Below, one piece after another: positions 56,801 to 61,299 of a stretch of DNA of 64,000 nt. Numbering within the stretch: position 1 is the first letter of the stretch; every line of letters starts with the position of its first letter. Source of the stretch: Mycteria americana (Eukaryota; Chordata; Aves; Ciconiiformes; Ciconiidae); assembly GCF_035582795.1 (NCBI RefSeq), contig NC_134366.1:107267756-107331755 (forward strand). Direction: 5' to 3'. The notes under the pieces are model-generated. The model had not been told where the DNA came from. It did not search any database and worked only from the letters and a program-made list of their open reading frames with translations. The translations under genes were made by a program, and so were the position numbers.

Positions 56801-59800
56801 TCACTGCGAACTGCTGACTTGTTAATTATAAATGTCTACAACTATCACAAATATTTCCTGCTACCTTTTTACTTTATAGCACACTGTTTATTAAAACAAC
56901 AAGGAAAAAGATCCTCATCTTTCATTGTGGTTCATTTTGTTACATGCTTTCTCCCCCTTTCAGATTTTTGCTACAGAGGGCACAAAGCTTGCTTCAGCTC
57001 TTCATGCCTTTTCTGATCAGGTGATGTATGACTTCTAAAACAGCCATTCAGTTTATGGCACTAGTGATGCTGCTTAAAAGCTGGTTGCGCTGTCTCCTCC
57101 ATTAACTTAATATCGGAGTCTTTAACACAGAGTGGTTTTGTCTTCCTGAAACACATTTCAGGTACACAATGATGACAAACCTTTGCTTCTGTTGGAGGCT
57201 GAAAAACTGATCTCTATGTGCAAGCAGCTCCAGATAACAGCTAAAGCTTCTGTTCAGGGTAAAAGTGCTACGTTTACAAAGGTAAGGTAAAAATTATATA
57301 TATATATATTCCCGAAAGTAAGACCTAACTTGTTTTGAAATATAGTAACTTACTAATTTATGCTCCTGTTAAAATATGAAACAGCTCATGACAGCTGAAC
57401 CTCTTGGATTGACAGAGGACCATAAAAATTAATAAGTACAAAATTTTATGCTGTTGTGCAAGCATTTTTCTGCTATGCAATATGTCATTGTTACTGTTCC
57501 TTATGTAGAAGAGGAATTTACTTCAACTTGAAGTACTGTTTTGCACTTAATATGTTTTGAGAAGCTGATGTGCGAAGTATAGAGGAAGAACAGTAAGAAC
57601 TGTTCCCCTTGCTGAAAATGCTTTGTCTATTGGGACATCCCTCACTGATAACTGCAATCCGAGCCATTTACCACACTATCTTGTCTCAGGAAGGGATTTT
57701 CTTCAGCATGGGTGCTACTGTTTTCTAGCCTTTTTTTAATTTTGTTTTTCTTTTTATTTTCCCCCACTACCAGAGAAGGGCTTCAGTGAAGTTTATCCTG
57801 ACCTGACCTCCTCATACTGAGGGTTTGATAGGAGACAAAATATGGTACACTGGCACCCAGCATACGTGGAAGCCTGCCAGTGGATAGCTTGGATGGTATT
57901 ACTCTACAAGCTTACATGAATGTTTTCTTCAGGGAGCATGGATATCCATGTTTTGTATAACTGGCCCAGTGGCCACAGACGTATCATTGATATTAATGTT
58001 TTAAGGGACAGTTTCCTTACCCCTAGCTTATCAACTTTAGAGTCTAAGAATCAGTAAAAAAGTAATGGGATTTTTTTTTTCCTTCCTGTTACTAAAAGCA
58101 CTGAAATTATCGTTTGGGTTTTGGCTTTCACTGTTAGTGAAAGAGTTTACAGAAATGTTTCCCAAGACAATGATGTTCCTGGACTGCCCTTTAAAAAAAA
58201 AAAAAAAAAAAAAAAAAGGTGGAAAGATGTTCATAGGCTTCCACTACTTTATCTTGCTTTTTACTGGTGACAACTTTGTTCAAAGAACTTCTGACAACAT
58301 CTCCCTCAACTTACCCACTAGAGAGAGAGAGGTGCTGGAATTTTATCATGCTGCAACTGAGAATTTTCAGCTGAATATATGAGATGGAGTAATACTGTAT
58401 ATAATAATACTGTAATCCACTAGAACTTCATTCAGAGAAATATAAACTGTAATTAAGTGTACCTCACTAAGAAAGGACTTCATTGATCAAAGTATTAATG
58501 AAGGTAATTTGTATTTGTACCACTGTAATAATTATTGTTATTCTGTTGTTATTGATGCTTAACACAAACGTAACAGATTCCAAACCCCAAAGACTCTATT
58601 ACTGAAATACATGCTTGCTTCTCAGTAGGTAGAGTCTACCCTAGACGGCCTAGAGTTTATTCTGGTATTATTCATACTTGTTGTAAGTAAGTATGTATAC
58701 AGCTGCCATAAAACTTTCAGCATGGTTACCACGAGAACTAGATCTGCAAACCTTAGCGAGGAATAGAGGTCAGGCTTTTTGAAGAACTTCCAAGTATCCC
58801 TGAGCAGCAATATGGTCAATGTGAGCAAGACCATTTCTATGCACCTGGATGTTTGTTTCCAATGAGCTATGGAAAAGATGTTTCGATTTTACAGCAGGGA
58901 CTGAAACTGGCTAGAGCATCCGAGACACTCAAAACCAAACTGAGCACCTCAGGGCTACTGCTGGGTTTGTTTTACACTCTCTAGCTAAACTAAATGGGAA
59001 CTCCAGTCTGTTTATACAGAGTGATGTATCACTACACAGTGATAACAGGCTATGAAATTAATGTATGTTTGGGGGCCCGGAGTTGTGACCTGTGCTGTGT
59101 GTTAGACTTGAGGCATAAACTCAAATGCTTTAAGATTTAGCTAACTTTTAGTGTAACTCATATCAAGGTAAGGCTGATGTGATGTGTGGCTTTCTACATC
59201 ATGCTGACAGGACGTAAAACAAAAGGAAAAACATGAATAATTGTGATGAATCATACCTAGATGGTAAGAGCTCCTTCCCAAGACACTTACATTACTGTTT
59301 AATATTATATTATTATTAGTTCCTTCTCCTGGGATGTATGTCATTCCCTTCTGCTTCCTAGCTCAAATCTTGGGTTAACAGAAGCGATGCTGTTGCTTTA
59401 CACATACTATATAGAGAAATTAAAAAAAGGTAGGCAAAACCTTTTGATTAGAAGGGATTTATGAAGGACAAATAATACCTATTCAAGCTTGAAACAGGTT
59501 ATAATCTCATGCATTAAACAATTGCCTAATAAAAGTAATGACTGGTCTTACTCTACTCTTAATTGTCTTGTTCAGGTTGATGCATGCATTCTGAAAACAA
59601 GGAACGTGATGACTGTGTTATGCCAACTTCTTCCGCTTTGCTGCAAATTACTGAGAAAGGCGAGTACTTGGTTCATCTGCAGTATTTTAAAGGGGTTTTG
59701 GGGGTTGTTTTTGGGGTTTTTGTTTGTTTGTTTGTTTAAGAAAGCTTTTTTTTTTATATATATATACAGAATAAAGCAGGAAATGGCTGTCTTACACCTG

Positions 59801-59931
59801 CTCCGCTGTGGAGAGAAGACAGAATACGAACTGGTACAAATGCACATACTCCAGAAAGAAGAGCTGAGACATTTGGCATCAACTCTTTAGAAAATCATGT
59901 AACAAACCTGACGTTTTTAGAGAGCAAGTAA
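2131..59931 (+). CDS. CTNNAL1: CTNNAL1, alpha-catulin (19 coding exons, about 763 aa)
   Basis: Alpha-catulin is a cytoplasmic helical-bundle protein of the vinculin/alpha-catenin family. In mammals it is reported as a scaffold for the Rho exchange factor ARHGEF1 (Lbc) and for IKK-beta signalling. The coding model joins 2131-2256, 21839-22028, 29743-29930, 34198-34317, 36540-36629, 36940-37110, 38143-38343, 41293-41379, 43334-43492, 45127-45219, 45529-45679, 51756-51793, 55051-55101, 55202-55356, 56109-56157, 56964-57020, 57162-57281, 59576-59659 and 59770-59931. Every junction keeps frame. Translation is collinear with human alpha-catulin (734 aa), from the N-terminal [18 protein letters not shown] through [11 protein letters not shown] to CCKLLRK. 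The start is a strong Kozak ATG (gccATGg) after a 5' UTR with no nearby upstream ATG. The protein before the last exon is about 710 aa against about 713 in human. The last exon does not resemble the human C-terminus, so that end is uncertain. No signal peptide or membrane segment is seen. Confidence 0.93.
2831..6168 (+). other. CTNNAL1: CTNNAL1 intron 1, first part
   Basis: AT-rich intronic sequence after the CpG island (intron 1 spans 2257-21838). I see no exon, RNA gene or clear transposon here, only short A or T runs such as those at about 4491-4503 and 4630-4641. A tract at about 6119-6158 (gccatactggatcaagctag and onward) resembles an old avian/reptilian interspersed repeat, but too little remains to classify. 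Confidence 0.6.
6169..6194. repeat. Poly-T run (26 T)
   Basis: An uninterrupted run of 26 T abuts the 5' edge of a CR1 fragment. It could be the complement of a poly(A) tail left by a retroposed sequence, or simple slippage. No matching retroposed body is recognised to its left. Confidence 0.85.
6195..7195 (+). mobile_element. CR1-type LINE fragment carrying a 92-base internal insertion
   Basis: The left part encodes a reverse-transcriptase box, [20 protein letters not shown], typical of CR1 ORF2. Then comes a rearranged 3' region with words such as ctccccagtacaaggg and gagaggttgaaggaag, ending near ctggactagataacgctgg, the degenerate form of the usual CR1 3' end. It is 5'-truncated and riddled with stops. 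A segment at 6768-6859 interrupts it relative to the related copy at 26366-27830. The 6331-6760 tract is nearly identical to 26616-27045 in reverse. Confidence 0.85.
6768..6859 (+). repeat. 92-base direct repeat, copy 1 (inserted in CR1)
   Basis: It matches 7254-7345 at about 84 of 92 positions without gaps, from taatggtca to tttttttgtctg. The CR1 copy at 26 kb reads straight across this site, so this copy looks inserted. Confidence 0.85.
7254..7345 (+). repeat. 92-base direct repeat, copy 2
   Basis: Partner of 6768-6859, about 91% identical by eye. It lies between the 3' end of the plus-strand CR1 fragment and an older antisense CR1-like fragment, outside recognised CR1 sequence. Confidence 0.85.
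7350..8115 (-). mobile_element. Old, decayed CR1-like LINE fragment (antisense)
   Basis: Read on the minus strand, degenerate reverse-transcriptase landmarks appear in order: NQHGVC then SCLTKQ near 7830-7780, [18 protein letters not shown] near 7530, and [13 protein letters not shown] near 7440, a decayed form of the FADDTKLF catalytic box. The catalytic aspartate pair is broken and many stops are present. Divergence is far greater than in the other CR1 copies here. The right boundary is approximate. Confidence 0.75.
8116..17854 (+). other. CTNNAL1: CTNNAL1 intron 1, middle part
   Basis: About 9.7 kb of AT-rich intronic sequence. I found no family-matching exon, tRNA-like structure or clear transposon. 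Open frames up to about 100 codons occur on both strands (for example 8435-8740 and 13553-13861, both minus), but none resembles a known protein and all look like chance. Confidence 0.6.
17855..17902 (+). mobile_element. CR1-like 3' tail remnant (plus strand)
   Basis: The words aaggtcttttccaacctaca and cgattctgtgatc match the 3' end pattern of avian CR1 elements in plus orientation. No clear body is attached on the left. It faces the minus-strand CR1 that begins about 40 bases to the right, giving a tail-to-tail arrangement. Confidence 0.55.
17938..18745 (-). mobile_element. CR1 LINE 3' fragment (minus strand)
   Basis: The plus strand begins tcacagaatcacagaatgg, the complement of the CR1 3' end, then ttgggttggaagggtccttt and atctagtccaaccc. 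On the minus strand it encodes the C-terminal part of CR1 ORF2, with blocks [60 protein letters not shown] and [13 protein letters not shown]. It is 5'-truncated just after a block resembling VLHLGW, so no reverse-transcriptase catalytic box is present. Confidence 0.93.
18746..21838 (+). other. CTNNAL1: CTNNAL1 intron 1, last part
   Basis: AT-rich intronic sequence up to the exon 2 acceptor. It contains a (GGT)n/G-rich run at about 18790-18814, a G run at about 21232-21242 and T runs. A short duplication, tatacctgaagcatct, occurs at about 19440 and 19474. Nothing coding is supported. Confidence 0.6.
18790..18814 (+). repeat. (GGT)n / poly-G simple repeat
   Basis: A gtggtggtggtggtg run passes into a run of G. 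It lies about 45 bases beyond the 5' truncation point of the minus-strand CR1. Confidence 0.8.
21839..22028 (+). CDS. CTNNAL1: CTNNAL1 coding exon 2 (residues 43-105)
   Basis: Acceptor ttcacag|ATA and donor GCAG|gtatgt, ending in phase 1. It encodes ITTLINHKD, then [17 protein letters not shown] and VGEAIANEN, which are highly conserved in alpha-catulin. It sits after the 19.6 kb first intron. Confidence 0.95.
22029..23194 (+). other. CTNNAL1: CTNNAL1 intron 2, first part
   Basis: Intron 2 spans 22029-29742. The exon 2 frame stays open for about 111 codons into the intron, to a stop at 22361-22363. AATAAA occurs about 600 bases further, near 22973. Nothing else is recognised before the CR1. 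Confidence 0.55.
23195..24790 (+). mobile_element. CR1 LINE, 1.6 kb 5'-truncated copy (plus strand)
   Basis: It covers most of the reverse-transcriptase domain through the 3' end. Visible blocks in order are [75 protein letters not shown], with the FADD catalytic box intact, [28 protein letters not shown] and [20 protein letters not shown]. Reading frames change at least twice and an in-frame stop occurs at 23530, so it is not active. It ends ccaacccaaactattctatg attctata, the standard avian CR1 3' end. The endonuclease and ORF1 regions are absent. Confidence 0.95.
24791..26365 (+). other. CTNNAL1: CTNNAL1 intron 2, between CR1 copies
   Basis: AT-rich sequence with an A run at about 24807-24819 and a T-rich run at about 26131-26150. 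An open frame on the minus strand at 25396-25713 has no recognisable similarity. Nothing is supported as a gene. Confidence 0.55.
26366..27830 (-). mobile_element. CR1-type LINE, decayed copy (minus strand)
   Basis: The left end, atagaatcacagaataactt aggttggaaggg, is the complement of a CR1 3' end. On the minus strand the RT landmarks appear, from 5' to 3': ITPIFKKGN near 27545, SQHRPAR near 27400, LNAFYDEMT then [10 protein letters not shown] at about 27300-27375, and SGVPQGL near 27140. The region holding the FADD box is missing or rearranged between about 27045 and 27120. The right end is approximate because similarity fades after about 27620. The 26616-27045 tract is about 97% identical to the copy at 6 kb. 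Confidence 0.85.
27831..29742 (+). other. CTNNAL1: CTNNAL1 intron 2, last part
   Basis: It has moderately higher GC content than the surrounding introns. The first few hundred bases could be a continuation of the antisense CR1 too decayed to recognise. The open frame across 27732-28145 has no similarity I can name. No exon is supported before the exon 3 acceptor. Confidence 0.45.
29743..29930 (+). CDS. CTNNAL1: CTNNAL1 coding exon 3 (residues 106-168)
   Basis: Acceptor ccctctag|GT completes a glycine codon; donor AACAAG|gtattt. It encodes [19 protein letters not shown], then [20 protein letters not shown] and [19 protein letters not shown]. This is strongly conserved family sequence in the N-terminal helical bundle. 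Confidence 0.95.
29931..34197 (+). other. CTNNAL1: CTNNAL1 intron 3
   Basis: 4.27 kb. It contains a T run at about 30549-30565 and the inverted repeat at 31559-32067. An open frame at 32807-33235 has no recognisable similarity and is probably chance. No other feature is seen. Confidence 0.6.
31559..32067. repeat. Imperfect inverted repeat, arms about 150 bases, loop about 205 bases
   Basis: The left arm (31559-31713) read in reverse complement matches the right arm (31919-32067). Shared words in order are cttctgaa/cttctgga, gatcctgttcctgc, cttaagtccctgcccacatc. The outer 20 bases are the best preserved; the inner parts have small gaps. It may be a foldback element or a local inverted duplication. 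I do not recognise a transposon family. Confidence 0.7.
34198..34317 (+). CDS. CTNNAL1: CTNNAL1 coding exon 4 (residues 169-208)
   Basis: Acceptor cttgcag|GTT and donor AAAAT|gtaagt; 120 bases, phase 0 at both ends, so skipping would stay in frame. It encodes [19 protein letters not shown] followed by [20 protein letters not shown]. Confidence 0.95.
34318..36539 (+). other. CTNNAL1: CTNNAL1 intron 4
   Basis: 2.22 kb, AT-rich, with a (TTA)n run at 34767-34787 and a T run at about 35578-35586. No gene or transposon is recognised. Confidence 0.6.
34767..34787 (+). repeat. (TTA)n microsatellite
   Basis: About seven perfect tta units. Confidence 0.9.
36540..36629 (+). CDS. CTNNAL1: CTNNAL1 coding exon 5 (residues 209-238)
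   Basis: Acceptor atgtttag|GAT and donor TCAAAG|gtgagt; 90 bases, phase 0 at both ends. It encodes the charged helix [20 protein letters not shown] and then [10 protein letters not shown]. Confidence 0.94.
36630..36939 (+). other. CTNNAL1: CTNNAL1 intron 5
   Basis: 310-base intron between exons 5 and 6. Nothing further is seen in it. Confidence 0.8.
36940..37110 (+). CDS. CTNNAL1: CTNNAL1 coding exon 6 (residues 239-295)
   Basis: The acceptor is ctttaaaaag|ACT, with an A-rich stretch between the pyrimidines and the AG; the donor is TTCAAG|gtgaga. It encodes [20 protein letters not shown], then [18 protein letters not shown] and [11 protein letters not shown], collinear with human alpha-catulin. 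The preceding intron is only 310 bases. Confidence 0.94.
37111..38142 (+). other. CTNNAL1: CTNNAL1 intron 6
   Basis: 1.03 kb, very AT-rich, with short G, C, T and A runs (for example aaaaaaaaaaaaaa near 37951). No other feature is recognised. Confidence 0.65.
38143..38343 (+). CDS. CTNNAL1: CTNNAL1 coding exon 7 (residues 296-362)
   Basis: Acceptor ctttttcag|AAT and donor CAAGCT|gtaaga; 201 bases, phase 0. It encodes [20 protein letters not shown], then [20 protein letters not shown] and [13 protein letters not shown], all recognisable alpha-catulin blocks. Confidence 0.95.
38344..41292 (+). other. CTNNAL1: CTNNAL1 intron 7
   Basis: 2.95 kb, AT-rich, with A runs near 39840, 40240 and 40907. 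No exon, RNA gene or transposon is recognised. Confidence 0.65.
41293..41379 (+). CDS. CTNNAL1: CTNNAL1 coding exon 8 (residues 363-391)
   Basis: Acceptor ggcttgtag|CAA and donor AGAGAG|gtaagt; 87 bases, phase 0. It encodes [20 protein letters not shown] and then QCMNELKRE, corresponding to the less conserved linker helix of the human protein. Confidence 0.93.
41380..43333 (+). other. CTNNAL1: CTNNAL1 intron 8
   Basis: 1.95 kb. Around 42296-42323 a short near-repeat, caacaattgaggcaa then caacaattcgaggcaa, occurs. The frame of exon 9 is open for about 108 codons upstream of its acceptor, without family similarity. Nothing else is supported. Confidence 0.6.
43334..43492 (+). CDS. CTNNAL1: CTNNAL1 coding exon 9 (residues 392-444)
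   Basis: Acceptor gctactcaag|GTC and donor GTTGAG|gtgagt; 159 bases, phase 0. It encodes [19 protein letters not shown], then [20 protein letters not shown] and [12 protein letters not shown]. An open frame runs into the exon from upstream, but the family match begins only at HSAAT. Confidence 0.94.
44423..44444 (+). repeat. Poly-T run (22 T)
   Basis: An uninterrupted run of 22 T directly followed by ccccag. Confidence 0.9.
45018..45056 (+). repeat. TG-rich simple repeat
   Basis: Imperfect (TG)n with interspersed c and t, just upstream of exon 10. Confidence 0.75.
45127..45219 (+). CDS. CTNNAL1: CTNNAL1 coding exon 10 (residues 445-475)
   Basis: The acceptor aaatatttag|ATG has a weak, interrupted pyrimidine tract; the donor is CCACAG|gtatgc. 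The 93 bases encode [20 protein letters not shown] and then [11 protein letters not shown]. The initial ATG is internal and not a start. Confidence 0.93.
45220..45528 (+). other. CTNNAL1: CTNNAL1 intron 10
   Basis: 309-base intron between exons 10 and 11. Nothing further is seen in it. Confidence 0.8.
45529..45679 (+). CDS. CTNNAL1: CTNNAL1 coding exon 11 (residues 476-525)
   Basis: Acceptor ctgtccag|ATA and donor AGAAGAG|gtaaga, ending in phase 1. It encodes [20 protein letters not shown], then [20 protein letters not shown] and [10 protein letters not shown]. This is among the best conserved parts of the family. Confidence 0.95.
45680..48779 (+). other. CTNNAL1: CTNNAL1 intron 11, first part
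   Basis: AT-rich intronic sequence with a TA/TG simple repeat at about 47279-47331 and an A run at about 48038-48052. An open frame at 47718-48170 has no recognisable similarity. No gene is supported. Confidence 0.55.
47279..47331 (+). repeat. (TA)n/(TG)n compound simple repeat
   Basis: Alternating tatata and tgtgtg blocks with a central gtgtatac. Confidence 0.8.
48780..49260. promoter_or_regulatory. Isolated CpG-rich intronic patch with promoter-like motifs
   Basis: By eye about 20 CpGs fall in about 480 bases, against a nearly CpG-free background, with clearly raised GC content. Motifs include an E-box CACGTG at 48863-48868, gcgttcgaagcgttgcg near 48990, and facing CCAAT (49173-49177) and ATTGG (49180-49184) boxes directly followed by a CRE-like ACGTCA (49185-49190). 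A C run follows at about 49201-49208. This could be an enhancer, an alternative CTNNAL1 promoter or a non-coding RNA promoter. No transcript is inferred. Confidence 0.4.
49261..51755 (+). other. CTNNAL1: CTNNAL1 intron 11, last part
   Basis: The stretch at about 49380-49700 is strikingly purine-rich on the plus strand (gaaaag, ggaag and similar words) and C-poor. T runs lie at about 49950-49966 and 50214-50222. No coding or RNA gene is recognised up to exon 12. Confidence 0.5.
51756..51793 (+). CDS. CTNNAL1: CTNNAL1 coding exon 12, 38-base small exon (residues 526-538)
   Basis: Acceptor cttcatag|GA completes the glycine codon begun in exon 11; donor CCAGGG|gtaagt. It encodes [13 protein letters not shown], aligning with the YLSLPKP segment of human alpha-catulin. 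At 38 bases it is too short for ORF scanning. Skipping it would shift frame, since 38 is not a multiple of 3. Confidence 0.9.
51794..55050 (+). other. CTNNAL1: CTNNAL1 intron 12
   Basis: 3.26 kb. A somewhat GC-richer, less intron-like stretch lies at about 54100-54500. It gives a 115-codon open frame on the minus strand (54100-54447) that I do not recognise. No gene is supported. Confidence 0.55.
55051..55101 (+). CDS. CTNNAL1: CTNNAL1 coding exon 13, 51-base small exon (residues 539-555)
   Basis: Acceptor ttgaaacag|AAG and donor ACTGAG|gtaaga; 51 bases, phase 0. It encodes [17 protein letters not shown], matching the NANLKSLKP segment in human. The following intron is only 100 bases. Confidence 0.92.
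55202..55356 (+). CDS. CTNNAL1: CTNNAL1 coding exon 14 (residues 556-606)
   Basis: Acceptor catttacag|GAA and donor TTTACCAG|gtaatt, ending in phase 2. It encodes [20 protein letters not shown], then [20 protein letters not shown] and [18 protein letters not shown] is a strong family marker. Confidence 0.95.
55357..56108 (+). other. CTNNAL1: CTNNAL1 intron 14
   Basis: 752 bases of AT-rich intron. An open frame at 55594-55890 has no similarity. Nothing else is seen. Confidence 0.65.
56109..56157 (+). CDS. CTNNAL1: CTNNAL1 coding exon 15, 49-base small exon (residues 607-623)
   Basis: Acceptor ttcccacag|A completes an arginine codon; donor GCAGAG|gtaata. It encodes [17 protein letters not shown], matching TRGEGPLKTSQDLIHQ in human. 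Skipping would shift frame. Confidence 0.92.
56158..56963 (+). other. CTNNAL1: CTNNAL1 intron 15
   Basis: 806 bases of AT-rich intron ending in the tcccccttt polypyrimidine tract of the exon 16 acceptor. Nothing else is seen. Confidence 0.65.
56964..57020 (+). CDS. CTNNAL1: CTNNAL1 coding exon 16, 57-base small exon (residues 624-642)
   Basis: Acceptor ccctttcag|ATT and donor GATCAG|gtgatg; 57 bases, phase 0. It encodes [19 protein letters not shown], matching VFAAEGLKLTSSVQAFSKQ in human. The next intron is 141 bases. Confidence 0.93.
57162..57281 (+). CDS. CTNNAL1: CTNNAL1 coding exon 17 (residues 643-682)
   Basis: Acceptor cacatttcag|GTA and donor ACAAAG|gtaagg; 120 bases, phase 0. It encodes [20 protein letters not shown] and then [20 protein letters not shown], collinear with the human segment containing DDKLMLLLEINKLIPLCHQL. 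Confidence 0.93.
57282..59575 (+). other. CTNNAL1: CTNNAL1 intron 17
   Basis: 2.29 kb. It begins with a (TA)n run at about 57294-57309 and contains 25 A at 58193-58217. No retroposed gene body is recognisable upstream of the A run, and no exon similarity is seen. Confidence 0.6.
58193..58217 (+). repeat. Poly-A run (25 A)
   Basis: An uninterrupted run of 25 A. It could be the tail of an old retroposed sequence, but no source transcript is recognised to its left. Confidence 0.9.
59576..59659 (+). CDS. CTNNAL1: CTNNAL1 coding exon 18 (residues 683-710), probable GC donor
   Basis: Acceptor cttgttcag|GTT. It encodes [20 protein letters not shown] and then LCCKLLRK, matching the human KVDKCITKTRSMMALLVQLL to LCYKLLKK segment. 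Conservation stops exactly at AGAAAG, where the next bases are gcgagt. That is the GC-AG donor form rather than GT, and no GT lies at this position. Confidence 0.88.
59660..59769 (+). other. CTNNAL1: CTNNAL1 intron 18, probable GC-AG intron (110 bases)
   Basis: It begins gcgagt directly after the last conserved codon AAG, and ends in a long T run with atatatacag. It contains a (TTTG)n run at about 59720-59737. The whole intron is open in the exon 18 frame. Since 110 is not a multiple of 3, retention would lead into the second frame of exon 19 and stop at 59888-59890. Confidence 0.7.
59770..59931 (+). CDS. CTNNAL1: CTNNAL1 terminal coding exon 19, C-terminus uncertain
   Basis: A long T run plus atatacag gives a strong acceptor at 59770. 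Joined in phase 0 to exon 18 it reads [20 protein letters not shown] and on to a TAA at 59929-59931, 53 residues in all. A second AG ten bases later (gcag at 59776-59779) would instead give a 36-residue tail beginning [13 protein letters not shown] and ending at a TAG at 59888-59890. Neither tail resembles the roughly 21-residue human C-terminus, so the real one cannot be decided from this sequence. Confidence 0.55.
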   Translation, partial: NKAGNGCLTPAPLWREDRIRTGTNAHTPERRAETFGINSLENHVTNLTFLESK

Positions 59932-61032
59932 TTAATTATAGCACTTAGAAATGCAGGAATTCCCATTTGAAAATAACACTTGCTGAATTTTCAATATTGC
60001 TTTCATTTGTGGAAAGTCAAACCAGGTTAATTTGAATTAAAACTGTTGACCTTTGCCACATCTAATAGATGTCCCATTACTTAGCAATTACAACACCAGC
60101 TAGTCTAATTGTTATGTATTTTTACAATGTGAATGCCTTTCCTATGCTCACTATTGATACCGGTTTTGTAATTAATGCCTATGAATGTCTTAACGGATGT
60201 TTCAACCCAAAGATGCTGCTAATAGACATTTTATATAAAGAAACTTGTGCTGCATATGCTATATGTAACACTACTGTTGAAGTCTGTAAACTCATCTCTG
60301 GCCTATTTCAGTCTATGTATTTGATAAAGCAGAATCAGGAATATAGTCTGAAAGGCTGTGGCCTAAAGCACTGAAATGTTATCTTACTTCTGAGTTATAC
60401 CTGCAATTAAGTAGTTCTAGGAAAAAAACCCTCTTTCAGTAGCTGCACCACTGAATTTTAATCTCGTTGACGTGATTCATATTTCCAAAAGTGTATTTCT
60501 AAGCAACTAATACTCTTGACTCAAACCCTTTTACCATTTTTATTTGTAGATGGCAGTTGTTGCTTCCTTTTTTGTTAAAACTTACTGAGCAGAATTTGAA
60601 TTGCATGTAGAACCTCGGAAGTATTATGTAGACTTTACATTACACCATTTAAAATTTAAGAAAATAGATACTGATTACAACAAACTTCTGTACAAAGGGC
60701 ATTATTTGACTGCAGGATGCCGTGAAAATACAACCTGGTGTGAAATACATATTTTCAAGTTTATCTGCTCTTTGTACATAGGCTTCTGTTGCAATTTTAT
60801 TTTCAATTCACCTTTGTCAAACTCCATATTGTATTACTTCAGCTTAAATTAAGTGATAGCTAAATCATATGATTTTTCTGTATGTGTTATCCTTGCACTG
60901 AGCAGAAGCAAAGCTGCCTGTGGAACATACATACTCTCCAACATATCATTCTGTGCTTATTTAAAAACTCGTAGTGCTAGAACTCAGAGAAAAAGAGAAA
61001 GCAAATTTTAATACACAAACTATTTGAACTGG

Positions 61033-61038
61033 TTTATT
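61033..61038 (-). terminator. ABITRAM: Candidate polyadenylation signal of ABITRAM
   Basis: tttatt on the plus strand reads AATAAA on the minus strand, 132 bases past the ABITRAM stop. That is a plausible length for a short 3' UTR. Confidence 0.5.
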
Positions 61039-61117
61039 CTTGTATGAATCAAGCATTTAAGTTCCACTTTTAAAAACGGGCACTAGGCCTTTCAATACCA
61101 TGAAGGTCACAGTGTAC

Positions 61118-61123
61118 AATAAA
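61118..61123 (+). terminator. CTNNAL1: Candidate polyadenylation signal of CTNNAL1
   Basis: AATAAA in caataaaagt, about 1.19 kb past the CTNNAL1 stop. Its use would make the CTNNAL1 and ABITRAM transcripts complementary at their 3' ends. Confidence 0.4.
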
Positions 61124-61170
61124 AGTAGCTTATTTAGTATCAAATACAGATGATAACTGTATAATTAATT

Positions 61171-61299
61171 TCATGAAGATGAATTAAGACGTTTCACCAA
61201 AACTTCCTCGTACTCCTTCTGCGTCAGAAGTCCTTGAGTTATACTCTTGCTTTCTTCAAATTTGGGTAGAACCACTGCGATGTATCCCTCGGTTGATGG
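61171..61299 (-). CDS. ABITRAM: ABITRAM last coding exon
   Basis: Acceptor ccttttag|CCA. It encodes [20 protein letters not shown], then [20 protein letters not shown], and ends SS before TGA at 61173-61171. It is nearly collinear with the human C-terminus. Confidence 0.94.
   Translation of the reverse strand, partial: PSTEGYIAVVLPKFEESKSITQGLLTQKEYEEVLVKRLNSSS

Larger units (their letters stand above)
59932..61170 (+). other. CTNNAL1: 3' UTR region of CTNNAL1, converging with ABITRAM
   Basis: 1.24 kb separate the CTNNAL1 stop from the ABITRAM stop on the other strand. Candidate plus-strand polyadenylation signals are ATTAAA at 60036-60041 and AATAAA at 61118-61123; the second lies inside the expected ABITRAM 3' UTR. 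Open frames at 60069-60374 and 60601-60852 have no similarity and are probably UTR noise. Confidence 0.6.

Noticed and set aside
58193-58217. 25 A as the tail of a processed pseudogene
   Set aside because: No spliced-gene-like body or target-site duplication is recognisable upstream.
60069-60852. Open frames of 101 and 83 codons after the CTNNAL1 stop
   Set aside because: They are AT-rich, without similarity, and lie in the expected 3' UTR interval.
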